A stretch of DNA of 64,000 nt from Brienomyrus brachyistius (Eukaryota; Chordata; Actinopteri; Osteoglossiformes; Mormyridae): positions 13,102,363-13,166,362 of the forward strand of contig NC_064535.1 of the NCBI RefSeq assembly GCF_023856365.1, given 5' to 3'. The translations under genes and the position numbers were made by a program. Below the pieces are notes generated by a model. That model searched no databases. It saw nothing but the letters and a program-made list of their open reading frames with translations, and was not told the DNA's origin. Shown in pieces: positions 36,531-54,125 of the stretch. How positions within the stretch are numbered: position 1 is the first letter of the stretch; each line of letters starts with the position of its first letter.

Positions 36531-38920
36531 GGAGAGATACCTAAACTACACTTATTTGCATTCACAAATTCAAATGTATTCTTATTGGCTCGATTAGTTA
36601 ATATGTGTTTTGCTAATAGCCCCTATGTCTTCTTTCCCAAACATGGTCAGTATCCTGTACCTGACAGGAAGACATGGCTGCAGGTCGGATTGGCTGCAGA
36701 GGAGTGTGGTTAGTGTGGCAGATCTCGCAGTGCATTTCTTTATGATCAGATTATGTTTCGTTCACTCCTCAGTTCTTTGCCTAAGTATGTCTCACATCAG
36801 GAAGATGGAAAGGCTCTCAGAGGCACTTTTCATTTGGGAGGGTTGGAGGTTGATACTTAACATGGTCTCTGGGGTCTCCCACCATAAAACTGAAAATGTC
36901 TGATGGGACAAATCAGGTGTACCATCACAGCTGTGCCGCGTAGTACCCTCTATACATCTCAGAGGCAGCACATAAATAAAATGCTAAACTCTCCATATGT
37001 TTATTACTGAGATGCAGAAATATTCTTTACCAAATCTTTGCATGTATGTAAATAAAATAAGCAAATAACATTAAAAGGATCGTTTCCATTTTTTCAGGTC
37101 ATCTCAAATGCTAGATGCTTGTCCTGAGGCAGAACAGTGCCATTATTATGGTAATGCAAGAACTTCCAGTTTCATCTCTGACCAAGACAGAGAGCAGACA
37201 GCCAAGCCACCTGGCTAAGACTATGAGGTGGGTCTACAGACAAACAACAAAACGTAGTCTGTTAAGTTCAAACAGCTGAGAAACAAAGACAATGTGGTCC
37301 TTGAATATACTGTAGCTGAATTTTGATGATATAGGCCTAGTAAATATAAATCTTTCAAATTAGAGTGGCCAGCTTTGATATGAAGATTAATGTCTCTTTT
37401 TTGTATCGAAACAAGCTTTTTGTGCTATAACACAACATTTTCTGCACAGAAAATAACACAGAGACGTGTCAATATTTACAGCCCAAATGAGCATTTTAGG
37501 CAATACTACGAAGGAACCACACGAGGGCACTGTGGCTAAACCCAAAGAAAACTCAATACAGGTATAAACATGCCGATCCCGTTGTATGGAAAATGAATTA
37601 AAGAATGAATGAATATCCAGAGTGAAATGTATCATTCTTATGAGATACAGCATCCATTTTTAAACCAATGATACAATTCTGAACAAACAATCAATGCTAA
37701 TTATTTTCCCCAGTAAGCACTCTCCAAAAGGTCCCCATATTATTTAACCTCTGTGTTGATCTTGAATTTCTGACCGTTGTAATTGTTGCCTGAGGTTGAC
37801 TAGGATGTGAGCTTAACAGTCAGAGATGCATAAAGGAATATTGGCAAGGCAAAAAAACAGCAGAACGGTAATAACACAGAATTATAAAGTTTACTTTATT
37901 TTCATTGGTGGAAGGCTTTCAGTTTTTCAACAATAAGCTGAACCATGTATGTTACAATTTTCCATACAGGGATGCCAAAATGTCATTGTCAAGCCTTTGA
38001 AGTTTCACAGATATGAAAAAGCCTCACATTAGTCATCATTTTGTAATAACTAGGTAATAGTAGCACTTATGTATGGTTCTTGCATTGTTAAAGCTTTTTG
38101 TGGACATTTAGATGATAGAGTACAAATTGAGCTAAAATCAAAAAGCAAACCAGTAAAGAAGGACTGTGAGACACCATACAGAGTCACAGTAATTCTTAAA
38201 ATGTCCCAGTGAAAGAAAGAACACTTAAAGTGACTTAGAAGCAGAGATCTAGCACAGGACTTTGAAGTATTCCATCACGGTGGTCAGTGTGCTTCCCTTC
38301 ACTGCTGGCAGTACATTATTGCTGCACTCAGCACCATTAACACTGATACATGTAGACTCTCATTTGACAACTGGGTCATTTCTGATCCACCTCAGGGTCT
38401 AACTAGTTACATTTTGTATGCCTTTAATAACCTCCCTCATTTCTAACCGTAACTACTTAATACGAGGTCTCTCTGCTCAGAAACATGTGAGTTATTAATA
38501 CCGTGAGAAACATCACGAACGTCTGAATGTCAGAGCGCATCTAACAATTGCATATTTCATTGTGACCTTTGTGTCCGTTACCCAACGGATGTCATGGGAT
38601 GGGAGTTTCTGTTAGAGAAACCAGGCAGAGACACTTAGATGGATAAGGCAAGTTCATAGATCTGACAGAAGCAGATACAAAGACCTTGAAAACTGCAGTG
38701 AAGTTCTGTGAGTATGTGACATGCATGTGGAGAGCTGAACAGGTTTCTTTGATTGCCAGGTGCTGTCCCCAGTGTGGATGCTATTATGATTGCCATTCAT
38801 CAGTAGCTACAGTGTATAGTTATGTAAGGACACAGCCACTTGTTGGCCAGGATCACATCGATATTTTCTTTGCATCAGCATGCATTTCTTTCGCAGTACC
38901 ACATGTCTCCAGATTCCCTT

Positions 38921-39084
38921 AGTGTTTCCCAATCAGGTCTTCGGGGGAACCACAGTCAGTCCATATTTTTGCTCCCTCTAAGCTCTCTGCCAGACAGTCC
39001 ATATTTTTGCTTCGGGTAGAGAACTGAAAGGGAGCAAAAATGTGGGCTTTCTGTGGGTCCTGAGGACCGGATTGGGAAACACTG
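38921..39084. repeat. palindromic MITE-like element, copy 2
   Basis: Starts AGTGTTTCCCAATCAGGTCT and ends GGACCGGATTGGGAAACACT, so the terminal 20 bases are nearly perfect inverted repeats. The interior carries CAGTCCATATTTTTGCTCC motifs shared with copy 1 at 32406. Confidence 0.85.
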
Positions 39085-39847
39085 TCTTAAACCAGTTGGC
39101 TACAGTCCACTGTCTATTGACCCACCACCATTCAGTGCTTCAGTGTAAAGAAATGGCCAATTTGATTAAGGCAAAGTGAAATGTGAAAAAAGCACACAAC
39201 TCCACTGCTGACGACGTAACATTTACACACACTTGTCATTGAATAAATGTTGAAATTCCTCCCTTTTAAATGGTACATTACATTAAGCAGCTAAAGAATA
39301 TTCATTTATAAGATGCTATCCAGATGTTTCTAAAATATGCTAGCTAATTCTTTACTTATACTGGATGGTTTGTGTCCCCATGTCAACCGCAACCATCCTC
39401 ACCTTGTGTGCTGCCTGTCATCCTATTCTGATTTTCAGGTTCAGCAATACTACATTGCAAGGAACTTAGAGCAGATTGATCCAGATAAGCAATACTGCAC
39501 GTGACACAGACCTGTTCGGTCTCAGCAGATCTGCAGCATGTTGGTTTTCTGCATTTACAGACGGCCGCGATCAGAGATGGGTGACAGCACCGGTTGCAGG
39601 GACTCCTTCCAGACAGTTGTACAAAGCTGCTTTCTTCTGTGCACTTCAGGTGGCAACCAGAGCTAAAATGACTCAAGAAATCCAGGGCAAAAACAGGTAG
39701 GCTGCAGAGCAGCTCAGCCCTGTCAGAATATGCAGAGGACAGTGCTTAAGGGTGTTAGAGAACAGAGGCGGCAGGGCTGTGTGGCACGGTGCAAAGCGGG
39801 GGAGTCTGCTACCCTGTCATCCATCTGTGAGCAAAGGTCTCAGCCGC

Positions 39848-45553
<5,706 letters not shown>

Positions 45554-45650
45554 ATGGCGAGTCGGTGTAATAAGGAGCTATGCACCATCGAGAGGCGCGG
45601 CTTTCGGCAGGAACTTGATTCGTGGAGACATAAACTCACTTACAGTGTAG
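45554..45650 (+). CDS. lcor: lcor first coding exon
   Basis: The ATG at 45554 lies in AAAATGG and encodes [20 protein letters not shown], then [12 protein letters not shown], with donor GTAAGC at 45651 (phase 1). The ERRGFR-ELDSWRH block is shared by LCOR and LCORL N-termini. The preceding sequence, CACGAGAGGGGGCGACAG, resembles a CTCF-type core. Confidence 0.88.
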
Positions 45651-48600
45651 GTAAGCTACTATGCAATTATATATAGAACGAAGAGCAGTGCGCGTATATG
45701 CAGTGTTTTGTCATGAAACGTCAAACAAAATCAGTTTGCAACCACAGGGAGCAGCATGGAGCGACCTTTTTTGTGTCGCATGGCTGTCTTTTGAAGTAAC
45801 TGACTGCTCGACGCGTTTGGTGTTTGCTTTTGTCTTCCAAATAATACCAATGTAGCAGAGACTGGAAAACATGTATGTCTGATTACGCGAGTGACTGAAT
45901 TTTATTGTAATTTGTTTTTATTTATGTGACGGCAATATACAGATCACGTGAGCGGTGGCATTTTTGAGCCTTCGGCCAATTAGATGAAGTCCTTCCACGC
46001 GCGCTCCCCGCATATTACAATTATAATTTGCAAGTTGGGGGAGGGTTCTTGAGAAGTAACATATACCCTGCATCGACAATGCCAGGTGCTACGTAGATGG
46101 CGTTACTGACTATGTATTTTATGGAAGATGGCTAATGTCGCCTCATCCTTTAAGTGGAACTGACATTCTCGCGTCAGACTGACACACCTGAAATAGATCC
46201 AGCGTTCAGTATGACTGATACACAGACATGCTGGAGCGCTTGAAATATTTTTGTCATTGCATGCAAGATGTAAGGCACAAGGCCAAGTTTCCTTGTGGCT
46301 AAATTGTAACGGAAGTGTGGACTTTTGCCTAGACAGACCCGCCCCACATCCCCGATAAATTTTGTTGACTGGAGGTGGACACCACGATAAGTAATGCTGC
46401 TGTCCTAGGCCTGCTGTCTGTACTGACATAAATGTGAGAAGTGGTCAGGTTTTCCTGTTGTATTCTGTAACATGACAAGTAACACTATCACACTGACGCC
46501 TTTACCCTAAAGTGAAGTCGGTATACAAATATTGTTAATTTGACAGCAAAATAAAGAACGTAAGCGTTCAGTGACAATACAATGCAATGCTTTCAGAAAA
46601 GTATATACAATATGACCAGCGTACGGTTCCTGTATTTTATACGGTCACATACCGTCATACATCTAACCTGGCTTGTCCTGACCAGGGTACATAGTTGAAA
46701 GTTGCAGTTGTGAAAGCATACATTTTGTTTATTATTAGCGGTAGGTCTGTGAATCATTTGTCCATTGCCATGGGACTTGTATCCAGTGCGCACGCTGGCA
46801 TTCTTCCAACCGCAAACGGGCGCCCGTTCCGATCGGCCAAGCGCGTACGAAAGCGGCGGTGGTGTTTCTCGGGCACGAGTATGGCGCTTTGTGCAGAGAA
46901 GCCGCCCCTGTCGGATCCAGGGACGCAGCTCTCCCTGCTAGTTTACATACGTATAGTTATTTTGGTATGCTGAGTAATGTTCTGTTTTTCCAGGTATTGT
47001 AAGTGCTCTAGAGGGACTGTTTCACGAAGAAGCTTTTGAAGATATATATATTTGCTCCAAGGTAGGAGTGTTTTATGTTTTAAATTTTTCTTTAATCCCA
47101 TTTCTGTTGACATATGCAGATATTAATTGTGAGCATTTTACATCATGTAGAGTATGGACACTGACCAATGAGTAATGATGACAGCGGAAAAATATTGGTT
47201 TACTACTGACGATTAGGATTAGTGTGTTTTTAAAGCCTAAAGAAAACCTGGTGGTCAAGGTTAAAACTGTAGCAGTATAATGTTTATAAGAAAGTGTTTT
47301 CAATACACAGTTCTGTTGTCACGCCAGGATGAAGTAGTTTACATAACAAATAAATAGGCCTACCATGCTTTGTGCTTAGTGCAATCTAACCTTTTTGCTG
47401 GATTACAGCTAGGATGAACCATGCCTTATGTAGCCTGGTCTGTTGTATTAATAAGCTTTTTGGTTAAAATTCAATGAACCATATCCACTATGATACAATG
47501 TATCGTATAAATTTTAGGGATAATGGTACTGAGTAAGCTAGTAATGCTTTTTGCACAATGGTTCTGCAAGTCAGTAATACAGCAGCCAGCAATATAATTC
47601 ATGTAATTCATGTCAATCCATGTTGTCACAGATCCTTTTACATTGTTTTATTTGGGTGTCACTTGAGCACTCAAATTAAATAACCCACAAGATTTGTTCC
47701 GCTCTCATTCAGTAGTTCACAGTCCAGCATGGCACCAATTGACTGACCCCACAAAACACCCCCCCCCCTGTGCAGCTGTATGAGAAATTTGATTTTACTT
47801 GGATGTATGTATAAGACACACAAATGTCTGCTGTATGGAGGCCAGTGCTAATCCTCCTTCAGATTGCATTGCAGAACAGAGGCATGCATTGTATAGAGTT
47901 TGGTGACTTTATTTTAAACCGTGAAACGGAGCTGACAGAACCAGAACATGTGTGTCCAGCACAGCCAATGGGGCATAACATTTTTTTTGAAGGTTTGAAG
48001 GGGGCTATAGCCCTGAGTAATCGGAAATCGGAACTAACGGCCCCCATGCTGCACGCCACTCCAACATGTAGAATGTGCATTTAAACAGATGCAAGTATGA
48101 TCACCTGTGAAATATGTCGAAAAATCCAAGGCTTTTGGATCCTGCACCTCCTCAGTATTTTAAAGACTGCTGTATTTTATCAGTAGTAGGCCTAATTAAA
48201 GAGAATTAAATAAGTTAAGGCGATTCTCTGTATAATATCTATGCCATGTACAGGTTATGTGACTATAAAGTAAAAAGTATTTTATCTCCACGCTGTCCCT
48301 TAAGGATTAAAAACTACAACGGTACGTGTTGCCCTCCGCATTTAAGTGAAGCCCCCGGCCAGCAGCCGGCGTCTGACCTGCGCGTCTGCGGCTGAAATGT
48401 TTTTGGGCTGTGTCACTTCGACACATTTTCATTCGGAGTGCATTCGGCTCAGATTCCTTTTAAACATAAAATGTAGGAGAGTAAAGCGGAAGCAAAACAG
48501 CCGTAGCCGTGCCGGTACCATTTACGGTGACGCTCAGGTAGGCTGCAAGCCAGTCGTTCCGTCATCCGGAGGGTTTTCATCCGGGCAGCCGCTTCCGGTA

Positions 48601-49132
48601 ATTACGGATGTTTTCTGGGCTCCGTGCTTTCGGATTTGAAATATTATACCGACATCACCCATTATTGTAGAAGAAAGGACTATAGTCAGCGTTACTCTTG
48701 TCTTTAGTGGAAAGACCGGCGCAGTGACGCCCCCTGCCGGCAGCTTATCGCCTTTCCCAAACACATGCACACCTGCGTCTGGCGTGTAACCAACTAATGA
48801 AGCAACCGTACGGTGATCCGATCGCTAAACATAGGAAGTCTGTATGCATACATTTCTCAACGCTTTAGTAAAATTATGTAAATATTTGTTTTAATAGATG
48901 GGTTTTACAAATGGCAAATGTTTAGCAAACTATATGTTTTGCATAAAAATTGAGCGTCAGGACGGTTTTCGTTTGTCCTGCGTTAGTTTGGTTCCTTGAG
49001 TAATTAACGAAGAAAGTGGTAAGAAGGCGCGCTTCAGAGAAGCTGGAAAGAGAAGTGCGTGTCGGTCTTTTTTATGTCCCCTGGTGCTGTTTGAACGGCA
49101 ACGTCGACCTTTGCTCTGTTGTTACCAAGTTG

Positions 49133-49171
<39 letters not shown>

Positions 49172-52100
49172 AGTGTGAGTGTGAGAGAGAGAGAGAGAGA
49201 GACAGATAGAGATTCTACGCCGGAGGGTTAGCGGCGGTGCTTGGTGCCACGTTGGATAGCATCGTCAGCTTGTGAATACGGGCGTGGGGTTCACTTTGAT
49301 GGGGGGGGGGAAAGAGCATTACAGCCGACTATTTTGGTGAATGGAGGAGTGGGTAACCGGAAATTCTCTGAAAGAATGCATTGTAAGAGTAAACAAGTCT
49401 TTTTCATTACAATCATGTTAATGTGATGTATATTACCTTTCTGTCCACTTCTCGCAATGCTGGATTGTATCTGCTTGCTTTTTTAAAAAAACAAATTTTC
49501 TTTTATTTTCATTTAGGAGCACTTTTTTGGTTCAAACAACCAACACGACTACTACTCTGGACAACCTCACCATCAAACAAGCAAAACTGAATAATAGACT
49601 GCCGAAGGAACTGCAAGGCTTTCTGAATGCCACCTTTTACAGTGAGTGGATTTATAAAGTGACGAGTGTATTGATGGACTGTGAAATTTCACGATTTACT
49701 GTGTTTAGAGAATGTTAATCTGCGCCTGTAACGTGGCTCCTTATTGATGTCATGAGTGATAAATGTGAGGTTCCTCACGTTATTCTCTAACTGATCCTTG
49801 CCTGTTTACACAGCGCACAGTACAAGCTTTGTTGCGACCGACGTTTCTCTAGTGGCTCGCAGAGTAACGCGGCGAATGACCTGGCAGATTGCTGGGGACT
49901 ATACCTCAGAAACCAGCTCTTCTCAGGACTGCCTTGCCGCCAGCGTTGCCAAGGACCAAAGCCTGCCTGCCTCCTTGTGAGTCTTCGCCAGCTCCTCTGC
50001 AGAATCCCATCCTTGGCGTGCTCCCAATGGCGGACCAGGACTCTCCTCTGGATCTCACCATCAGGAAGGACAAAGGGGAGCCAAGTGGCCAAGGTGAGGG
50101 AGGTTGCTCTGCATTAGTGTCCTAGTGATCAGCTGGTAAAGCATGAATGTTCATAACAGCTGGCTGATTATGTCAAGGGGATGCACCGTGATTTAGTATA
50201 GTAAAATCCTGTTATAAGGGACTTCAAGGGACCTGGCAAAACAGTCCATTATATCCAAAGTCTGTTATATCCAGAGTTGCTGTTTGCCCAGAACACAACT
50301 ACAGGACACCATTTACTCATGCTACACCCCAGCAGACACACTTGTGGTATAGATTATTATATTGTACACGTAGTAATCCAACTTTACCTGACCAGATGTG
50401 TGACTATTAATAATCCTGACTACGTATCTGCGCTGGATATCACCGGCACTCCACGCACCTTATAGGTGGAGCCTGCATGTCCGTTATAGCCGAAAAAAAC
50501 TGCAAGTAAAAGCGGCCCTGGAGACCAACTTGTTTGTCCGTTATAAGTGAAATTAAGTGCTTTTTCTGAATGTTCTTAAAGGAGCACGGCTGGGACCAGC
50601 AGACCTCAACCGTTATAGAAGATATAACGTTCTAAGCAAGTCCATTATAATGGGATTTTACTGTAATGTCCAAGTGAAGTTTCATGAACTATGTTATGTA
50701 TTTTGTGACTCCACTAGATGGTGTTCTTGGTTTAGGGCTCAAAGCATGTCCCCAAGTAAACCAAGAGCACCATCTAGTGGTGTTAGAAAACACAGCAAAT
50801 GGTTCATGGGGGGAGGGAAACAAATACTGACACGTAACAGTAGTAAAAGAAGTAGATCTTGTGAACAAGGTAACTCCAAAAGTATTTAGATATTTTTCAG
50901 ACTTCCCAGGATCTCCGTATAGGTGCCGATCTGGGACCTATTTTGTTTTGAGATGTATCACACCAAATTGAAGCAGTGTCACTTAGTGGTGGCACATGAA
51001 AGGACAACAGACACCCGATTACACTGAGACAAGTTGGGCAACGTTCTTTTTGCCGAGTGTTTCGGATGACGCGGCTGTATGCTGCTGACGGCAAATTTCT
51101 TTCAGTACCGTGTTTTCTGTCTCCTGTGCAGATGGGGTGCTTGATCTGTCCACCAAGGGGCGCTTTAGCACATCCCTCCCAAAGTCTGCCAGCAGCTCTG
51201 TGGTGCCTCCAGTGAAAGGGTAAGCAAGCCCCTGTGCGCTGCTGAACGCTGACTTACCCTCATGGTTCTGTCTTCCTGTCTGTCCTGTCTGCTCCTCAGT
51301 TGGAAGCTGCAATAGAGCCCTGCTTTTGTCATGTGCTTTTAATGAAGGTTTTCAGCCTTGTCTCATGTTTTTTACATTTCACCAAAGACTTGTGGGCAAC
51401 AAATAAATATGCAGGGACCCCTGCTGGGCATCTGGCTTTAACACAAGATTGACTGATGGTTGCTCATCAGTCAAAGAGTATGTTCGTATGAACACAGTTG
51501 ATTCGTCCAAGGTGGAATAGTTTTCATTGAACACAAACTGCAGTGTTTTGCTTCGGATATGCTGGAAGCTCTCTGGTGATGAAGTACATGATTTTTAGTT
51601 TCGATTTCTGGTGGAAGTTCCTTTCAAAAGTCAAGTATTTGGCAGCGTATAGTTTTTAAAATACTGTGCATTTGGCTAGATATTGAGGTAAAGTTGTCTG
51701 TTATAAATGTGCGCGTAAATTCTGTCATATTATGAGTAAAGCAAAGTGGGTATTTTGCTATTCAGAGACTTCTGTGATGAAGTAAACCATAGAATGGTTA
51801 TAAGGGGCTTTCGATCAGCCCAATAGCAGCAGTGTAGCATCCGTACTGTAGGTGTGTGTGATCTGCCAGGTTGTGACACTCTGTCCTCTGGTGTATGTGC
51901 AGTATGAGCTGTTGTATGCTATCAGACGACACCTACTGGCCCTATCCCATTGGTGCAGTTTGGGTGTTGACTACAAATGCTTGCCTCAATTCATACCTGT
52001 ATATATTCTCTGCAACCTGCCCTGGAACATGTGAGGGTGTCCATGGACTCCAGTTTCCCATTTTACAGTTCATACCAGCCGTTGTTCATACCGTGAAAGA

Positions 52101-53987
52101 TGTTTTTCCATCAGGCGGGGGGGGGGGGGGGGGGGCATTTGTTTGGCTTTATCTGCGTGCTGTATGTCTGTGAAGCTGACTGATTGGGTCAGTGGGAGGT
52201 TCCTGGGTGCTTTTCTGGGGACTCGCTGGGACAGGAGTGGGCCGCCCAGTACACAAGAGCAGAAAGATGAGTGCCCTAATGGTGGGGCCCGAAAGGCAGC
52301 TGTTGGGCCGGCTGGGGTCAGGAAAGCCTCAGACTCACTGGGTGCATCTTTGACATAATGGGGGACCTGCTTGTACTTTAATAAAGCAAGTAACTTTATG
52401 CCATTTTGGCCCCTCTTCTCCGAAACATGGGTCTCTGAGAACCTCATCAGTTATTCAGACGTACATCCTGATGTTGAGTGCAGTACCTTCCTGTTGCTGG
52501 TCTTCTGGCTTGGCTGCCTTTTTGTTTCACCCCTGACTGGAAGCTGATATCATTTAGGATACTATGAAGGGGCTCCTGCAGTTTGTTGGCTTGGGAACAC
52601 GGTTGTATGTGAAATTTAGATGGGATGCGTGTGCAATAGGAAGTCATCTAAGAGTGTCTGACTCTGATTCTACCTGTAATCTAAAATCTTAAGAAGTCAC
52701 GAGGATGGTTTTTAATCCAAATAAAAGCAGTAAGTGTGCCAGTTTCTGGCCATTTAGTGAAAATGCTGAGTGCTTCCGTTATCTTGCCTACACCACTGTG
52801 CCTGTACACCTATCAATACACTGCGTTTTAAAGTTGTCAGGGTGAAAGTAATGTTGGTAGGAGTGTGTGATTTGACAATATTAGATAGTGAATGATTAAA
52901 ATCCCTTTAATCCCTAGTAAATGCATTTACGGAGAGATTGAGCACTGTGGAACAAAAACATTCTATCAGTTGCAGCTATATGGCTCAGACATGCATCTAA
53001 AGTTGTCAGCCAAATTCGTTTTGACACACCAGTAATGCGGTAATAGCAAACGGGTAGTCTCTTGGATTTCTTCCCCTCTCCCTTTAGCGCTGTTGTGCCA
53101 ACATGCAACACATTTCGTATTTGCCAACGTGGTGGCAAGGATGATACGGAGGAGTTGGTCCCTGAAAAGAATTCGACATCAGTAATATGGAAATTGTTCG
53201 GAATTTCCGAAATTGACACTGCGCAAACCAGTTATTTGGTAGCAGTCATGGGACTTTTACAGTACACAAAAAGGTGAATCCATACCGAGTGTGGCTGTGA
53301 GACGAGGGAGTGGACAGATGGCTGTGGTAACAGAGACCTCTGTTTTGTCTCCTATCTAACTTACTGCACTGTAATGTTTTTTACCTGAGATGCAGCAGCA
53401 TCTCCCTTCTGGTCACAGTGGCTTTAATCCAGGGGCCCTTTGGACCCCCAAGGCCAACCTGCGCTATGGCAGCTTTGCTTTTTGCTGTCAAACTCTTATT
53501 CCCTCAGCATTTCGCAGGTAATGTTGTTGTCTTAAAAAACCAAAACATTGATGTTTTTTTAAAATCTCATTCCCATTTGTCTAGTAGATGCCTTTGACTA
53601 AAATTGTGTCCTGATTCTGTTGCCTTAGACTTAGACTGTGTGTGAATGGAAGATGGATGCACTATTATAAATGCAACCAGTCTGTCTATTACACTGACTG
53701 ATACACCTAGGCCTTTGCAGATGGGCTGACAATGTAATCAGAACGAAGGTGAAGCATCCATTACACCAGCATGGGTTGATCCCCTTAGGATCTTCTGTTT
53801 GTTTTGACGTTGTCTGTAGTGTGTTTGTGTCAAGGTGCCCCCCCCCCCCCCCCCCCGCCACATTCTGCCTTGTGCTGCCTGCCCCCCACAACCCTGTGCT
53901 GAGGAACCAGAGAGTGGATGCATGTTTTAAATATCAGTAAATGTAATAATAGTAATAATTTGAGGTCACCATGCATGAAAGTAAAAA

Positions 53988-54055
<68 letters not shown>

Positions 54056-54058
54056 ATA

Positions 54059-54125
<67 letters not shown>

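Larger units (their letters stand above)
34300..39847. other. intergenic: sialyltransferase to morn4, repeat-rich
   Basis: No coding exon was recognised on either strand. The interval contains an LTR-like element (35267-35559), SINE bodies (35696-35998 and about 36370-36530) and the second palindromic MITE copy (38921-39084). The remaining sequence is AT-rich and unassigned. Confidence 0.55.

Noticed and set aside
47824..48084. 86-codon plus-strand frame in the lcor intron as a missing exon
   Set aside because: The peptide does not resemble the expected LCOR Cys-containing segment, and no suitable phase-0 acceptor/donor pair was seen.
49977..50002. 26-nt GTGAGT...CTCTGCAG intron in lcor
   Set aside because: It is far below the minimal vertebrate intron length, and its removal leaves the wrong reading frame.
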